DNA of 34,966 nucleotides, taken from Bacillota bacterium (GTDB lineage: Bacteria; Bacillota; Clostridia; Acetivibrionales; DSM-1351). Shown piece after piece: positions 23,320 to 29,983 of the stretch. How positions within the stretch are numbered: position 1 is the stretch's first letter; each line of letters begins with the position of its first letter. The position numbers and the translations under genes were made by a program. The stretch spans positions 1 to 34,966 of the forward strand of contig JAEWSZ010000190.1 in NCBI GenBank assembly GCA_023397905.1, written 5' to 3'. The notes beneath the pieces are model-generated. The model was given only the letters and a program-made list of their open reading frames with translations. It ran no database searches and was not told the DNA's origin.

Positions 23320-24023
23320 CACCAGTTCACCTCACTTACCGCAAGGGGGGATTCATTTACAGTAATATCCCTGATTCTCCCGTTTTTCATCCTTATGACC
23401 TTGTGGGCCGTCTGGGCCAGAGCGGAATTGTGGGTAACAATGATAACGGTTTTGTTGTGTTCCCGGCTCATTTTCTGCAGCAGGGATAGTATTACCACTC
23501 CGGTCTCGCTGTCCAGGGCGCCTGTCGGCTCGTCGCAAAGCAGCATGGTGGGATTTTTGCATATGGCCCGGGCAATGGAGACCCTCTGCTGCTCGCCACC
23601 CGAGAGCTGGGTGGGGAATTTGTTCAGGTGATCTTCCAATCCCACCGATTTGAGCACTTCAGCCGCATCCAGCGGTGATTTTACAACATTTTTAATAAGG
23701 GAGACATTTTCCAGAGCCGTGAGGGTGGGAATGAGATTGTAAAACTGAAATACGAAGCCAACGTTACAGGCCCGGTATTCGGTGAGCTCCGAATCGTTGA
23801 AAGCCTCAATGTTTTTCCCGTTGATGATAATTTCACCTGAAGTGGCGGAATCCATACCGCCAAGCAGGTTCAATACGGTAGATTTTCCGGCTCCGCTGGG
23901 GCCCAGTATAACGACGAATTCTCCTTCGTTAATGGAAAAGGTGGCATTATCTGCGGCAAGGAGCTTCTTTGCTCCTATGTCATACTCTTTAGTTACTGCT
24001 TTAAATTGAATAAGTGAATCCAT
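23319..24023 (-). CDS. ABC transporter ATP-binding protein (MacB/LolD type)
   Basis: A 234-residue ATPase. Walker A GPSGAGKST is at residues 41-49, the signature LSGGEQQRVSIARAI is in the middle, and Walker B LLCDEPTGALD with a switch His (VTHNSALA) follows. The subtype with TEYRACNVGFVFQFYNLIPTLTALENV is the LolD/MacB/FtsE family that pairs with FtsX-like permeases. The ATG at 24021-24023 is preferred because GGAGG lies 5 nt upstream; an in-frame ATG at 24036-24038 overlaps that site. It is followed directly by the permease and is divergent from a TetR regulator with operators between them. Confidence 0.92.
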   Translation of the reverse strand: MDSLIQFKAVTKEYDIGAKKLLAADNATFSINEGEFVVILGPSGAGKSTVLNLLGGMDSATSGEIIINGKNIEAFNDSELTEYRACNVGFVFQFYNLIPTLTALENVSLIKNVVKSPLDAAEVLKSVGLEDHLNKFPTQLSGGEQQRVSIARAICKNPTMLLCDEPTGALDSETGVVILSLLQKMSREHNKTVIIVTHNSALAQTAHKVIRMKNGRIRDITVNESPLAVSEVNW

Positions 24024-24039
24024 GATTGACCTCCACATA

Positions 24040-24120
24040 AAACCTGAAATTTATTTCAGGTTTAGTATATTATCTGAAAAATGGTTTGTCAACGAAAAAT
24101 ATGAAATAAATTTCAGGTTT
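24040..24120. promoter_or_regulatory. Two palindromic operators in the ABC/TetR intergenic region
   Basis: Site 1 has arms AAACCTGAAAT (24040-24050) and ATTTCAGGTTT (24053-24063). Site 2 has TGAAAT (24102-24107) and ATTTCAGGTTT (24110-24120), with the left half partly decayed. Site 1 lies just downstream of the ABC -10 box and site 2 just upstream of the TetR -35 box, so one repressor could control both directions. Confidence 0.75.
24064..24092 (-). promoter_or_regulatory. Promoter of the ABC transporter operon
   Basis: Minus strand: TTGACA (24092-24087), a 17-bp spacer and TATACT (24069-24064). It is immediately followed by the first TetR-type palindrome. Confidence 0.8.
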
Positions 24121-24124
24121 GTTA

Positions 24125-24152
24125 TTGAATTATTTTGGTGATAAAATATAAT
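24125..24152 (+). promoter_or_regulatory. Promoter of the tetR gene
   Basis: TTGAAT (24125-24130), a 16-bp spacer and TATAAT (24147-24152), starting five bases after the second palindrome. Confidence 0.6.
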
Positions 24153-24185
24153 AATTGATATAAGAGCTTTAAAGGAGACGGGTAC

Positions 24186-24791
24186 ATGAATAATCCGGGT
24201 ATAAGAGAACCCAGGCAGAAACGTTCCATAGAGAAAAAAGAACGTATTGTTGAAGCCGGCTGCCGGCTTTTTTTTCAAAAGGGCTTCCACAATACCAATA
24301 CTGCGGAGATAGCAAAGGAAGCCGGCGTTTCCACCGGCATTGTATATAATTATTTCAATGATAAAAAGGATATTTTTCTTGAAGTCGTAAAAAGATATTC
24401 CGATTCCTTAATGGCACCCATGTATGAGAAGCTGGCTACTATAGAGGAAATAGAGGATTTGTCGCAGATGCTGTACCTGTTTATAGATATCGCCATAAAA
24501 TCCCATACCATTTCAAAGCCGGCGCATGAAGAAATGCTGGCCATGTCCCATTCCGATGATGACGTAAGGGAGATTTTCTATCAATTTGATATTGAAAATA
24601 CGAAAAAAATTGTAGATATAATATCAAAAATGGGTCTGAATCCCACCAATCCAAATGAAAAGGTGCATATAGCCATGGGCATGATAGAAAATCTCTGCCA
24701 TGAGATAGTATATCACCGGCATGAAAGCATGGATTACGAGCTGATGAAAAAGGAAGTGGTCACGGCTGTCATAAACATGATAAACAGCTAG
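24186..24791 (+). CDS. TetR/AcrR-family transcriptional regulator
   Basis: A 201-residue protein. The N-terminal helix-turn-helix reads KKERIVEAGCRLFFQKGFHN, then TNTAEIAKEAGVSTGIVYNYFNDKKDIF, with the characteristic T-x-x-IAKEAGVSxGxxYxYF pattern. The remaining 140 residues are all-helical and would bind ligand and dimerise. It is transcribed away from the ABC exporter operon, and two CCTGAAAT-type palindromes lie between them, so it is probably the exporter's repressor and self-regulated. AAAGGAGA precedes the ATG. Confidence 0.93.
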   Translation: MNNPGIREPRQKRSIEKKERIVEAGCRLFFQKGFHNTNTAEIAKEAGVSTGIVYNYFNDKKDIFLEVVKRYSDSLMAPMYEKLATIEEIEDLSQMLYLFIDIAIKSHTISKPAHEEMLAMSHSDDDVREIFYQFDIENTKKIVDIISKMGLNPTNPNEKVHIAMGMIENLCHEIVYHRHESMDYELMKKEVVTAVINMINS

Positions 24792-24814
24792 CCGGATGAG
24801 ATGGGATTACAGGC

Positions 24815-25114
24815 TCATAAGCTTTTGAGTATGGAATCCAGCAGTCCAGGGAATCTCTCTTCAAGCTCCCGGTACCTGATGGATAAAAACCGCTGCTTTC
24901 CCTCGATACGGACGTTGATGAGGCCTGATTCCCTCAATACCTTGAAATGGTGCGAAAGAGCTGATTTTGGCAAATCGATATTACAGCTGGCACAGGTGGT
25001 TTCATTTTTGTGCGCCAGATTTTTTATTATCTGAAGACGGATCGGATCGCCCAGAGCATTAAAAATAGTTGACAAACTCATCTGATCAATATTCGGATGA
25101 AATAATTCCCGCAA
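24815..25114 (-). CDS. ArsR-family transcriptional regulator
   Basis: A 99-residue winged-helix protein. IFNALGDPIRLQIIKNLAHKNETTCASCNIDLPKSALSHHFKVLRESGLINVRIEGKQRFLSIR is the ArsR/SmtB core, including SxxSHHFKVLRESGL in the recognition helix. The CASC motif in the preceding helix could bind a metal or respond to oxidation, but it is not the classic ELCVCDL. The start is TTG (25112-25114) with AGGAGG 8 nt upstream. It is divergent from a nitroreductase gene, with a 26-bp palindrome between them. Confidence 0.9.
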   Translation of the reverse strand: MRELFHPNIDQMSLSTIFNALGDPIRLQIIKNLAHKNETTCASCNIDLPKSALSHHFKVLRESGLINVRIEGKQRFLSIRYRELEERFPGLLDSILKSL

Positions 25115-25170
25115 GTTTCCTGCCTCCTTTGTAATACTATTGAATTATAACATACATTGTGATATATTAA

Positions 25171-25196
25171 AATAGTTCAATGATATTTGAACTATT
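25171..25196. promoter_or_regulatory. Palindromic operator between arsR and nitroreductase genes
   Basis: AATAGTTCAA (25171-25180) and TTGAACTATT (25187-25196) flank TGATAT, the size and symmetry of ArsR-type operators. Extra half-sites ACTATTGAA lie at 25136-25144 and 25191-25199. TTGTCC (25205-25210) with TTAATA (25228-25233) may be the nitroreductase promoter. Confidence 0.65.
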
Positions 25197-25261
25197 GAAC
25201 TACTTTGTCCGGCATTGCGGGACTACATTAATATTAACTGAAATGTAAGGGGAATATATGT

Positions 25262-25816
25262 ATGAATGAAGTTTTAGAAGTGATCAAAAGAAGGCGGAGC
25301 GTCAGAAAATACAAGGCTGAGCAAATAAGCGGGGAAGCCCTTGAAAAAATACTTGAAGCGGCGGTTTACGCCCCATCTGCAAATAACAGGCAGCCCTGGC
25401 ATTTTACTGTCATACAGGATGCGCAGCTGCTGAACAATATCAACAATGTAACAAGGCGCAATATGGAAAAATCAGATGAGGAATGGGTGAGGAAGACCGG
25501 TTCAAATCCCGGTTTCAGAGTAACCTACGACGCACCTGCCCTGATTGTGGTTTCGGGCAGGAAAGATGTCATGACCGCAAAGGTGGACTGCTCCGCCGCT
25601 ATTCAAAATATACTTGTAGCTGCTGAAAGCATGAATATCGGTTCCGTATGGCTGGGACTTGTGAGGTATTTTTTTCAGGATGAAGAAGAACTTTCCGCCC
25701 TGAAGATCCCTGAGGGCTATGAGCCGTTCTACGGCGTGGCTTTAGGGTATAATGCAAACGAAGAAAGTCTGCCCGCGCCAAAAAGAAATATGGAAGTCAT
25801 AAATTATATAAGATAA
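25262..25816 (+). CDS. Nitroreductase family protein
   Basis: A 184-residue FMN enzyme. The N-terminal VIKRRRSVRKYKAEQISGEALEKILEAAVYAPSANNRQPWHF holds the RRSVRxF and PSANNRQPW motifs that bind the FMN phosphate and isoalloxazine. SMNIGSVWLGLVR and the C-terminal GVALGYNANEE complete the fold. The family reduces nitro groups, quinones or flavins with NAD(P)H. It is divergent from an ArsR regulator with a shared operator and is the first of several flavoenzyme genes. The start is ATG with AAGGGGAA upstream. Confidence 0.92.
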   Translation: MNEVLEVIKRRRSVRKYKAEQISGEALEKILEAAVYAPSANNRQPWHFTVIQDAQLLNNINNVTRRNMEKSDEEWVRKTGSNPGFRVTYDAPALIVVSGRKDVMTAKVDCSAAIQNILVAAESMNIGSVWLGLVRYFFQDEEELSALKIPEGYEPFYGVALGYNANEESLPAPKRNMEVINYIR

Positions 25817-25839
25817 TTTAACAGATATTAATCAATATA

Positions 25840-25869
25840 AATCCATAATTAATCCATAATAAATATAAT
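25840..25869 (+). promoter_or_regulatory. Tandem 11-bp repeat and TATAAT box upstream of the flavodoxin-like gene
   Basis: AATCCATAATT (25840-25850) and AATCCATAATA (25851-25861) are followed by TATAAT (25864-25869). A hairpin CGCAC.GTAA/TTAC.GTGCG lies at about 25880-25903, between this box and the start codon. Confidence 0.4.
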
Positions 25870-25931
25870 ACGCTGTCATACGCACCGTAATTATTTACTG
25901 TGCGGTTTATGCGCGTTGAAGGGGGTAATGT

Positions 25932-26585
25932 ATGAAAGTAATAGGTATCAACGGAAGTCCAAGAAAGACCTGGAACACGGCCACGCTTTTGAAAAATGCG
26001 CTGGAAGGCGCCGGGTCACAGGGGGCCAAAACAGAGCTTATTAACCTTTATGACTATAATTATAAAGGGTGCATAAGCTGTTTTGCCTGTAAACTGGAAG
26101 GCGGGGCGAGCTACGGAAGATGCGCCGTAAACGATGATTTAAAGCCCATTCTTAAAAAAATCGAGGAGGCAGATGCGGTAATAATCGGTTCGCCCATTTA
26201 TATCGGAATGACCACAGGCATGACCAGGTCATTGTTAGAGCGTCTGTTATTCCAGTACCTGTTATACGATGCCGGCCACAGCAGCGTTTTTAAGAAGAAG
26301 ATAAATTCCGGACTTATTTATACTATGAATGTGGATGAAAAACGCATGAAGGAAGTGGAATACGACAAAAGCCTCAGGACGACTGAAATGACAATGAACC
26401 GGATACTGGGCCATTGTGAAGCCCTATATGTGACTGATACATATCAGTTTGAGGATTATTCAAAATATGACACCTCGGGATTTGACGAGCAGGCAAAGGC
26501 AAAGAGGAGAAAGGAAGTCTTTCCGGAAGACTGCAAAAAAGCCTTTGAGATGGGTTCCCGGTTTGCAAAAGGTTTTGTGGGTTAA
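25932..26585 (+). CDS. Flavodoxin-family NAD(P)H oxidoreductase (iron-sulfur flavoprotein-like)
   Basis: A 217-residue protein. MKVIGINGSPRKTWNTATLL is the FMN phosphate-binding loop of the NADPH-dependent FMN reductase/flavodoxin-like family. GSPIYIGMTTGMTRSLLERL binds the flavin ring. Cysteines 47, 50, 53 and 64 (CISCFAC...C) resemble the compact Cys motif that binds a [4Fe-4S] cluster in archaeal and clostridial iron-sulfur flavoproteins, though the last spacing is longer than usual. Such proteins pass single electrons between ferredoxin, flavins and acceptors. GAAGGGGG precedes the ATG. The old-yellow-enzyme gene follows after 20 nt, so the two are co-transcribed. Confidence 0.88.
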   Translation: MKVIGINGSPRKTWNTATLLKNALEGAGSQGAKTELINLYDYNYKGCISCFACKLEGGASYGRCAVNDDLKPILKKIEEADAVIIGSPIYIGMTTGMTRSLLERLLFQYLLYDAGHSSVFKKKINSGLIYTMNVDEKRMKEVEYDKSLRTTEMTMNRILGHCEALYVTDTYQFEDYSKYDTSGFDEQAKAKRRKEVFPEDCKKAFEMGSRFAKGFVG

Positions 26586-26605
26586 AAAAGAAGGAGGTAA
26601 TTTAC

Positions 26606-27598
26606 ATGTCATTATTAAAAGAACCCTTAAAAGCGGGTAAGCTGCAATTGCACAACAGGCTGGTGATGCCTCCCATGGCTACTTCAAAGTCGCAAGAGGA
26701 CGGAATAGTCAGCCAGGCTCTGCTGGACTATTATGAGGAAAAATCCAGGGGCGGGCACATAGGCCTTATCATAATAGAACACAGCTTCATAAGCCGCCAG
26801 GGAAAGGCGGGCAAAAACCAGCTTTCAATTGCTGAGGACAGGGTTATTGACAATTTAAAAAATTTGTCTACAATTATTCATAAGAACGGTTCGAAAGCAG
26901 TTATGCAGATAAACCATGCGGGAAGCGCCGCTGATGAGGAAGTGACAGGAAGCGTGCCGGTGGCCCCGTCTCCGGTTCAGAACCTCCGGACTGGGAAAGG
27001 CATTCCCCGCGAGCTTTCAAAGAGCGAGATATCGGGTATCGTGGCTTCCTTTGCACAGGCCGCGGCGAGGGTTAAGGCCGCAGGCTTTGACGGTGTGGAG
27101 ATACATTCGGCCCATGGGTATTTGCTGAACCAGTTCTTTTCGCCTTTGAGCAATAAGAGAGCCGATGAACACGGAGGAGAGGTTTTAAACCGTATCCGTA
27201 TCCATCTGGAGGTCATAAAGGCCGTGCGCGAAGCTGTGGGAAATGACTTCCTGCTGCTTTTGAGGTTAGGAGCGTCGGATTATGCCGAAGGCGGAACCAC
27301 AATTGAAGACAGCATTATTGCAGCTCAGGAGTTTGAAAAGGCAGGACTGGATATCCTGGATATTTCAGGAGGCTTCTGCGGATATGTAATCCCTGGAGGA
27401 ACAGGACAGCAAGGGTATTTCGCTCCTCTTACGGAGGCCATAAAAAATAAGGTGTCCATACCGGTAATCCTCACGGGAGGCATTACGGAAGCAACGGCGG
27501 CAGAGCAGCTGCTGGCGGACGGTAAAACAGATCTCGTGGGAGTGGCCCGGGCAATTTTAAATGATTCTGTTTGGGCCGGCAGGGCAATGGGTATTTAA
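26606..27598 (+). CDS. NADH:flavin oxidoreductase (old yellow enzyme-like, single domain)
   Basis: A 330-residue FMN-binding TIM barrel. Family features in order are LHNRLVMPPMAT, QINHAG (about 93-98), FDGVEIHSAHGYLLNQFFSPLSNKRADEHGG (about 160-190, with the H-x-x-H substrate-binding pair), and the phosphate-binding VILTGGI and DLVGVARAIL. It lacks the C-terminal Fe-S and FAD/NAD domains of 2,4-dienoyl-CoA reductases, so it is of the short YqjM-like class that reduces activated C=C bonds. GAAGGAGG precedes the ATG. It is in an operon with the flavodoxin-like protein. Confidence 0.93.
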   Translation: MSLLKEPLKAGKLQLHNRLVMPPMATSKSQEDGIVSQALLDYYEEKSRGGHIGLIIIEHSFISRQGKAGKNQLSIAEDRVIDNLKNLSTIIHKNGSKAVMQINHAGSAADEEVTGSVPVAPSPVQNLRTGKGIPRELSKSEISGIVASFAQAAARVKAAGFDGVEIHSAHGYLLNQFFSPLSNKRADEHGGEVLNRIRIHLEVIKAVREAVGNDFLLLLRLGASDYAEGGTTIEDSIIAAQEFEKAGLDILDISGGFCGYVIPGGTGQQGYFAPLTEAIKNKVSIPVILTGGITEATAAEQLLADGKTDLVGVARAILNDSVWAGRAMGI

Positions 27599-27664
27599 TT
27601 AAAGGAAATAATATTAAAAAATACGCAAGCCGGATATACACATTGTGTAAGGAGGTGAGAAAAT

Positions 27665-27859
27665 ATGATAACCAAGGACTGGTCAATAACCGATATCGTT
27701 GAAACATATCCTGAAACAGCCGATATTTTAATGAACCATGGAATGCATTGTTTCGGGTGCATGGCCGCAAGATTTGAAAACATTGAACAGGGAGCTCTGG
27801 CTCACGGAATTAATGTGGATGAATTGATGAAGGAATTAAATTCTGCTGTTAAGCAATAA
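27665..27859 (+). CDS. DUF1858 domain protein
   Basis: A 64-residue protein that is a single DUF1858 domain. WSITDIVETYPETADILMNHGMHCFGC carries the signature CxxC (Cys29 and Cys32), followed by EQGALAHGINVDELMKELN. The domain also occurs at the N-terminus of ScdA/YtfE-type di-iron proteins, and free-standing versions are common in anaerobes. A redox or Fe-S-repair role is inferred, not shown. AAGGAGGTGA gives a very strong ribosome binding site. It follows the flavoenzyme gene by 66 nt with no terminator and is probably the end of that operon. Confidence 0.92.
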   Translation: MITKDWSITDIVETYPETADILMNHGMHCFGCMAARFENIEQGALAHGINVDELMKELNSAVKQ

Positions 27860-27878
27860 ATGGAAAAACCATGAAACA

Positions 27879-27916
27879 GGGAGTGTTGTAGATTTATTTT
27901 ACAGCACTCCCATTTT
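27879..27916. terminator. Bidirectional terminator between DUF1858 and HsmA genes
   Basis: GGGAGTGTTGTA (27879-27890) pairs with TACAGCACTCCC (27900-27911), with one G-T wobble. A T-rich stretch follows on the plus strand and an A/T-rich loop side serves the minus strand. The flanking genes converge. Confidence 0.75.
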
Positions 27917-27918
27917 CA

Positions 27919-28287
27919 TTATCCGGCCATTCCCAGGACTGCGCCGGAAATGAACGGTATAAGCCATATGAGCCAGACCACGATACTGAATTTATGAAAA
28001 TTGGCTCTGGCGTCCTTATTATTTCTAATTAAAACTGTTGTTGCCCAGATGACATGGATCAGCATTAAGACAATCGCAAGCAGGCCCGTAACTCCGTGGA
28101 AATTGAGCCTGAAGCCATTTTCGGCCAGCCTGCCCATCAATGACGTCCCGATTGTGTCAAAAGCAAAGCCTATCCAGAAAATTACCACATGCCAATTTTT
28201 CAGCACCCCCTGGAACTTCTCGCTCCAGACTCCGATCGAATAGAATACCAGCGCAAGATTTATGGCGATTATTGCATATAAAAGCAT
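27919..28287 (-). CDS. HsmA family membrane protein (TIGR03987)
   Basis: A 122-residue protein with four predicted membrane helices: LLYAIIAINLALVFYSIGVW, WHVVIFWIGFAFDTIGTSLM, FHGVTGLLAIVLMLIHVIWA and IVVWLIWLIPFISGAVLGM. The spacing and the His/Trp residues in the helices match the HsmA/TIGR03987 family, whose function is not established. The open frame extends upstream to 28464, but the ATG at 28285-28287 has AGGAGGGG at proper distance and starts the first helix, so the upstream part is not counted. It follows the DUF1646 gene on the same strand after 148 nt and may have its own promoter. Confidence 0.8.
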   Translation of the reverse strand: MLLYAIIAINLALVFYSIGVWSEKFQGVLKNWHVVIFWIGFAFDTIGTSLMGRLAENGFRLNFHGVTGLLAIVLMLIHVIWATTVLIRNNKDARANFHKFSIVVWLIWLIPFISGAVLGMAG

Positions 28288-28435
28288 CGGACAACCCCTC
28301 CTTGGGTGAAATGTAATAGCAGTACAATTATTAAATTTATCCACAAATACAGGTTTGTAAACATAAAACGAAAAATATTTTATCCGCCGGAGGTCGGAAA
28401 GCCCGGAAAAGGTGGATTTACATGTAAATTCAAGC

Positions 28436-29497
28436 TTACAGGTGCAGTATGAAAATGACCGCAAAGTAAACCAGCAGCAGCGTAATACCTATGGGAAGTC
28501 CGAATTTGGCCCATTCGCGGCTTTTTATATTCAGCTTGCCGGCGGATATTATATTTGGGATGTTGCCGGGGATCAGCATACCGCCGCTGAGCAGCAGGCC
28601 CATCAGGATTGCGCGTATTTGCATGCCGCTCATTTCGGGGCTCACCTCTGCCGCGGCCAGGGTGGCATTGTCCAGCACGGCCGAAGACATGTTGATCCAG
28701 TAAAGTACGGCGCTGTCCAGGTGTATGACATATGTGTTTATCAGGGGCTTAAAACCGGCCCCCAACAGTTCAAGAGCTATGACGAATAAAAATATCTTGA
28801 CCGCTCTGACAAAAACATCTTTGAGGCTTTCAGAACGGACTATGCTGCTTTCTTCGGCTCTCCAGTCCTCATCATCTCCGGCTTGTGTCTGAGAGGCCCT
28901 TTCTATGCGGAAGGCCACAAAAGCTCCGAAAGCACCCAGGGCAAATATGCATGGGATAACATAAATTCCTATATTTCTTGTAAGGTAAAGGAAGTCGGCC
29001 TTTAATGAAGAGACGACGATTGTGGCCAGGGGTTCGCCAATGGGCGTCAAAGCTGCGCCAAGACCGATGGAAAAACAGGCTGTGACTGTCAGGATTACCT
29101 TTTGTCCGTGCCTGACAGGCAGGGCATGGACTATTTCCACCAGTACCAGCGAAGCAATAATTGCGGTAATAAAGCTGGAAGCCAGCCCCAGGACCACGAT
29201 AAGCAGAAATACGAACAGCGCCAGGGGGACCTTCTTTAGAGCAAAGCTTACAAAGTTTTTGATGCCTTTTACGGAAAATCTGAAAACAAAGCCTGCTATA
29301 AGCACTGCCGCCGTTATGAAATACAAAAGATGGTTTCCGAAAATATGAGACATCAGTTCAGGTGAAAGAGTGCCCGATATCAGGGTTGCACATATACCCA
29401 TCGCCAGCAGAAAATACTCCAGATTATGTTCAATTACCCGGAAAACAAAGGGCAGTATTAAAATGAGAGACAGCACAATTAAAAGACCTATAATCAT
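28436..29497 (-). CDS. DUF1646 family membrane transporter
   Basis: A 353-residue protein with about 10 membrane segments. It has the DUF1646 pattern, a branch of the ion-transporter superfamily related to arsenite/Na+ permeases. LGAALTPIGEPLATIVVSSLK (about 150-170) and MLIPGNIPNIISAGKLNI (about 315-332) are the two symmetrical re-entrant-loop motifs with the conserved G-E-P and G-N-x-P turns. The family is thought to move Na+ or an anion with Na+. AACCTCC on the plus strand gives a strong ribosome binding site before the ATG (29495-29497). A structured leader, probably a Na+ riboswitch, and a promoter precede it. Confidence 0.88.
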   Translation of the reverse strand: MIIGLLIVLSLILILPFVFRVIEHNLEYFLLAMGICATLISGTLSPELMSHIFGNHLLYFITAAVLIAGFVFRFSVKGIKNFVSFALKKVPLALFVFLLIVVLGLASSFITAIIASLVLVEIVHALPVRHGQKVILTVTACFSIGLGAALTPIGEPLATIVVSSLKADFLYLTRNIGIYVIPCIFALGAFGAFVAFRIERASQTQAGDDEDWRAEESSIVRSESLKDVFVRAVKIFLFVIALELLGAGFKPLINTYVIHLDSAVLYWINMSSAVLDNATLAAAEVSPEMSGMQIRAILMGLLLSGGMLIPGNIPNIISAGKLNIKSREWAKFGLPIGITLLLVYFAVIFILHL

Positions 29498-29560
29498 TTT
29501 GTAACCTCCAACAGAATAAATTCAGGTATGCCGCGGCATGCCTGTGAGCATGCGGTATTC
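29498..29560 (-). promoter_or_regulatory. Expression platform of the DUF1646 leader
   Basis: Between the aptamer and the start codon the transcript can fold a hairpin CAGGCAUGCC/GGCAUACCUG, close to the ribosome binding site UUGGAGG. The segment ACCUGAA (29527-29521) can compete with GCCUGAA (29564-29558) for the 5' arm of the aptamer closing stem, a plausible switch between two folds. Confidence 0.4.
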
Positions 29561-29642
29561 AGGCACCCCGCCGAAGGTGTGCGGCAAATATAAAAAGGGT
29601 GAGAACCCGCATAAAACGGGCTTCCCACCCCAGAAGCCTGAA
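29558..29642 (-). ncRNA. Probable Na+-I (DUF1646 motif) riboswitch aptamer
   Basis: On the minus strand UUCAGGC (29642-29636) pairs with GCCUGAA (29564-29558) to enclose an 85-nt folded region. It contains GGCUUC/GAAGCC, CCCG/CGGG, and GGGUG able to pair with CACCC in a pseudoknot-like fold, plus a second hairpin near GCCGCACACCUUCGGC. The gene that follows encodes a DUF1646 transporter, and the RNA class first named DUF1646 was shown to sense Na+. I could not check the class consensus, so this rests on context plus the visible fold. Confidence 0.55.
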
Positions 29643-29705
29643 AACGTCTTGAAAGCAAAATATTTTGCCCAACCGGAATTTTCACAATATTGAATTACCA
29701 TTAAA

Positions 29706-29734
29706 ATTATAGCATGGATATATGCTCCGGGCAA
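29706..29734 (-). promoter_or_regulatory. Promoter of the DUF1646 leader
   Basis: Minus strand: TTGCCC (29734-29729), a 17-bp spacer and TATAAT (29711-29706). It would place the start near 29699, some 200 nt upstream of the coding region and just before the aptamer. Confidence 0.65.
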
Positions 29735-29983
29735 GAAAAGAATCAAATAGCCCTCAGTGTCCAATTGGTATTTGTGCGGACAGCTGAGACGGAGGATATT
29801 GTTTTCAGCGCTGTTTGGATAATTACGGGCATTGGGGATAATTGACGTTTCAAATGTGATGTAAAAAATTTTGACCCAAATCCAAAAAACGTGTCCTTAT
29901 ATCTTTATGCACAATATAGTAAGATGGACTTATAAAAATTGCAGAATCCTGCGGCAAATGCTGCCGCGGAGCATGGAGGAGAT

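Noticed and set aside
27637..27649. TACACA-T-TGTGTA palindrome before the DUF1858 gene
   Set aside because: It is short, adjoins the ribosome binding site and lies inside a probable operon. Too little evidence for an operator.
28288..28464. N-terminal extension of the HsmA gene
   Set aside because: The extra 59 codons overlap the end of the DUF1646 gene and lack a ribosome binding site, while the internal ATG has AGGAGGGG and starts the first membrane helix.
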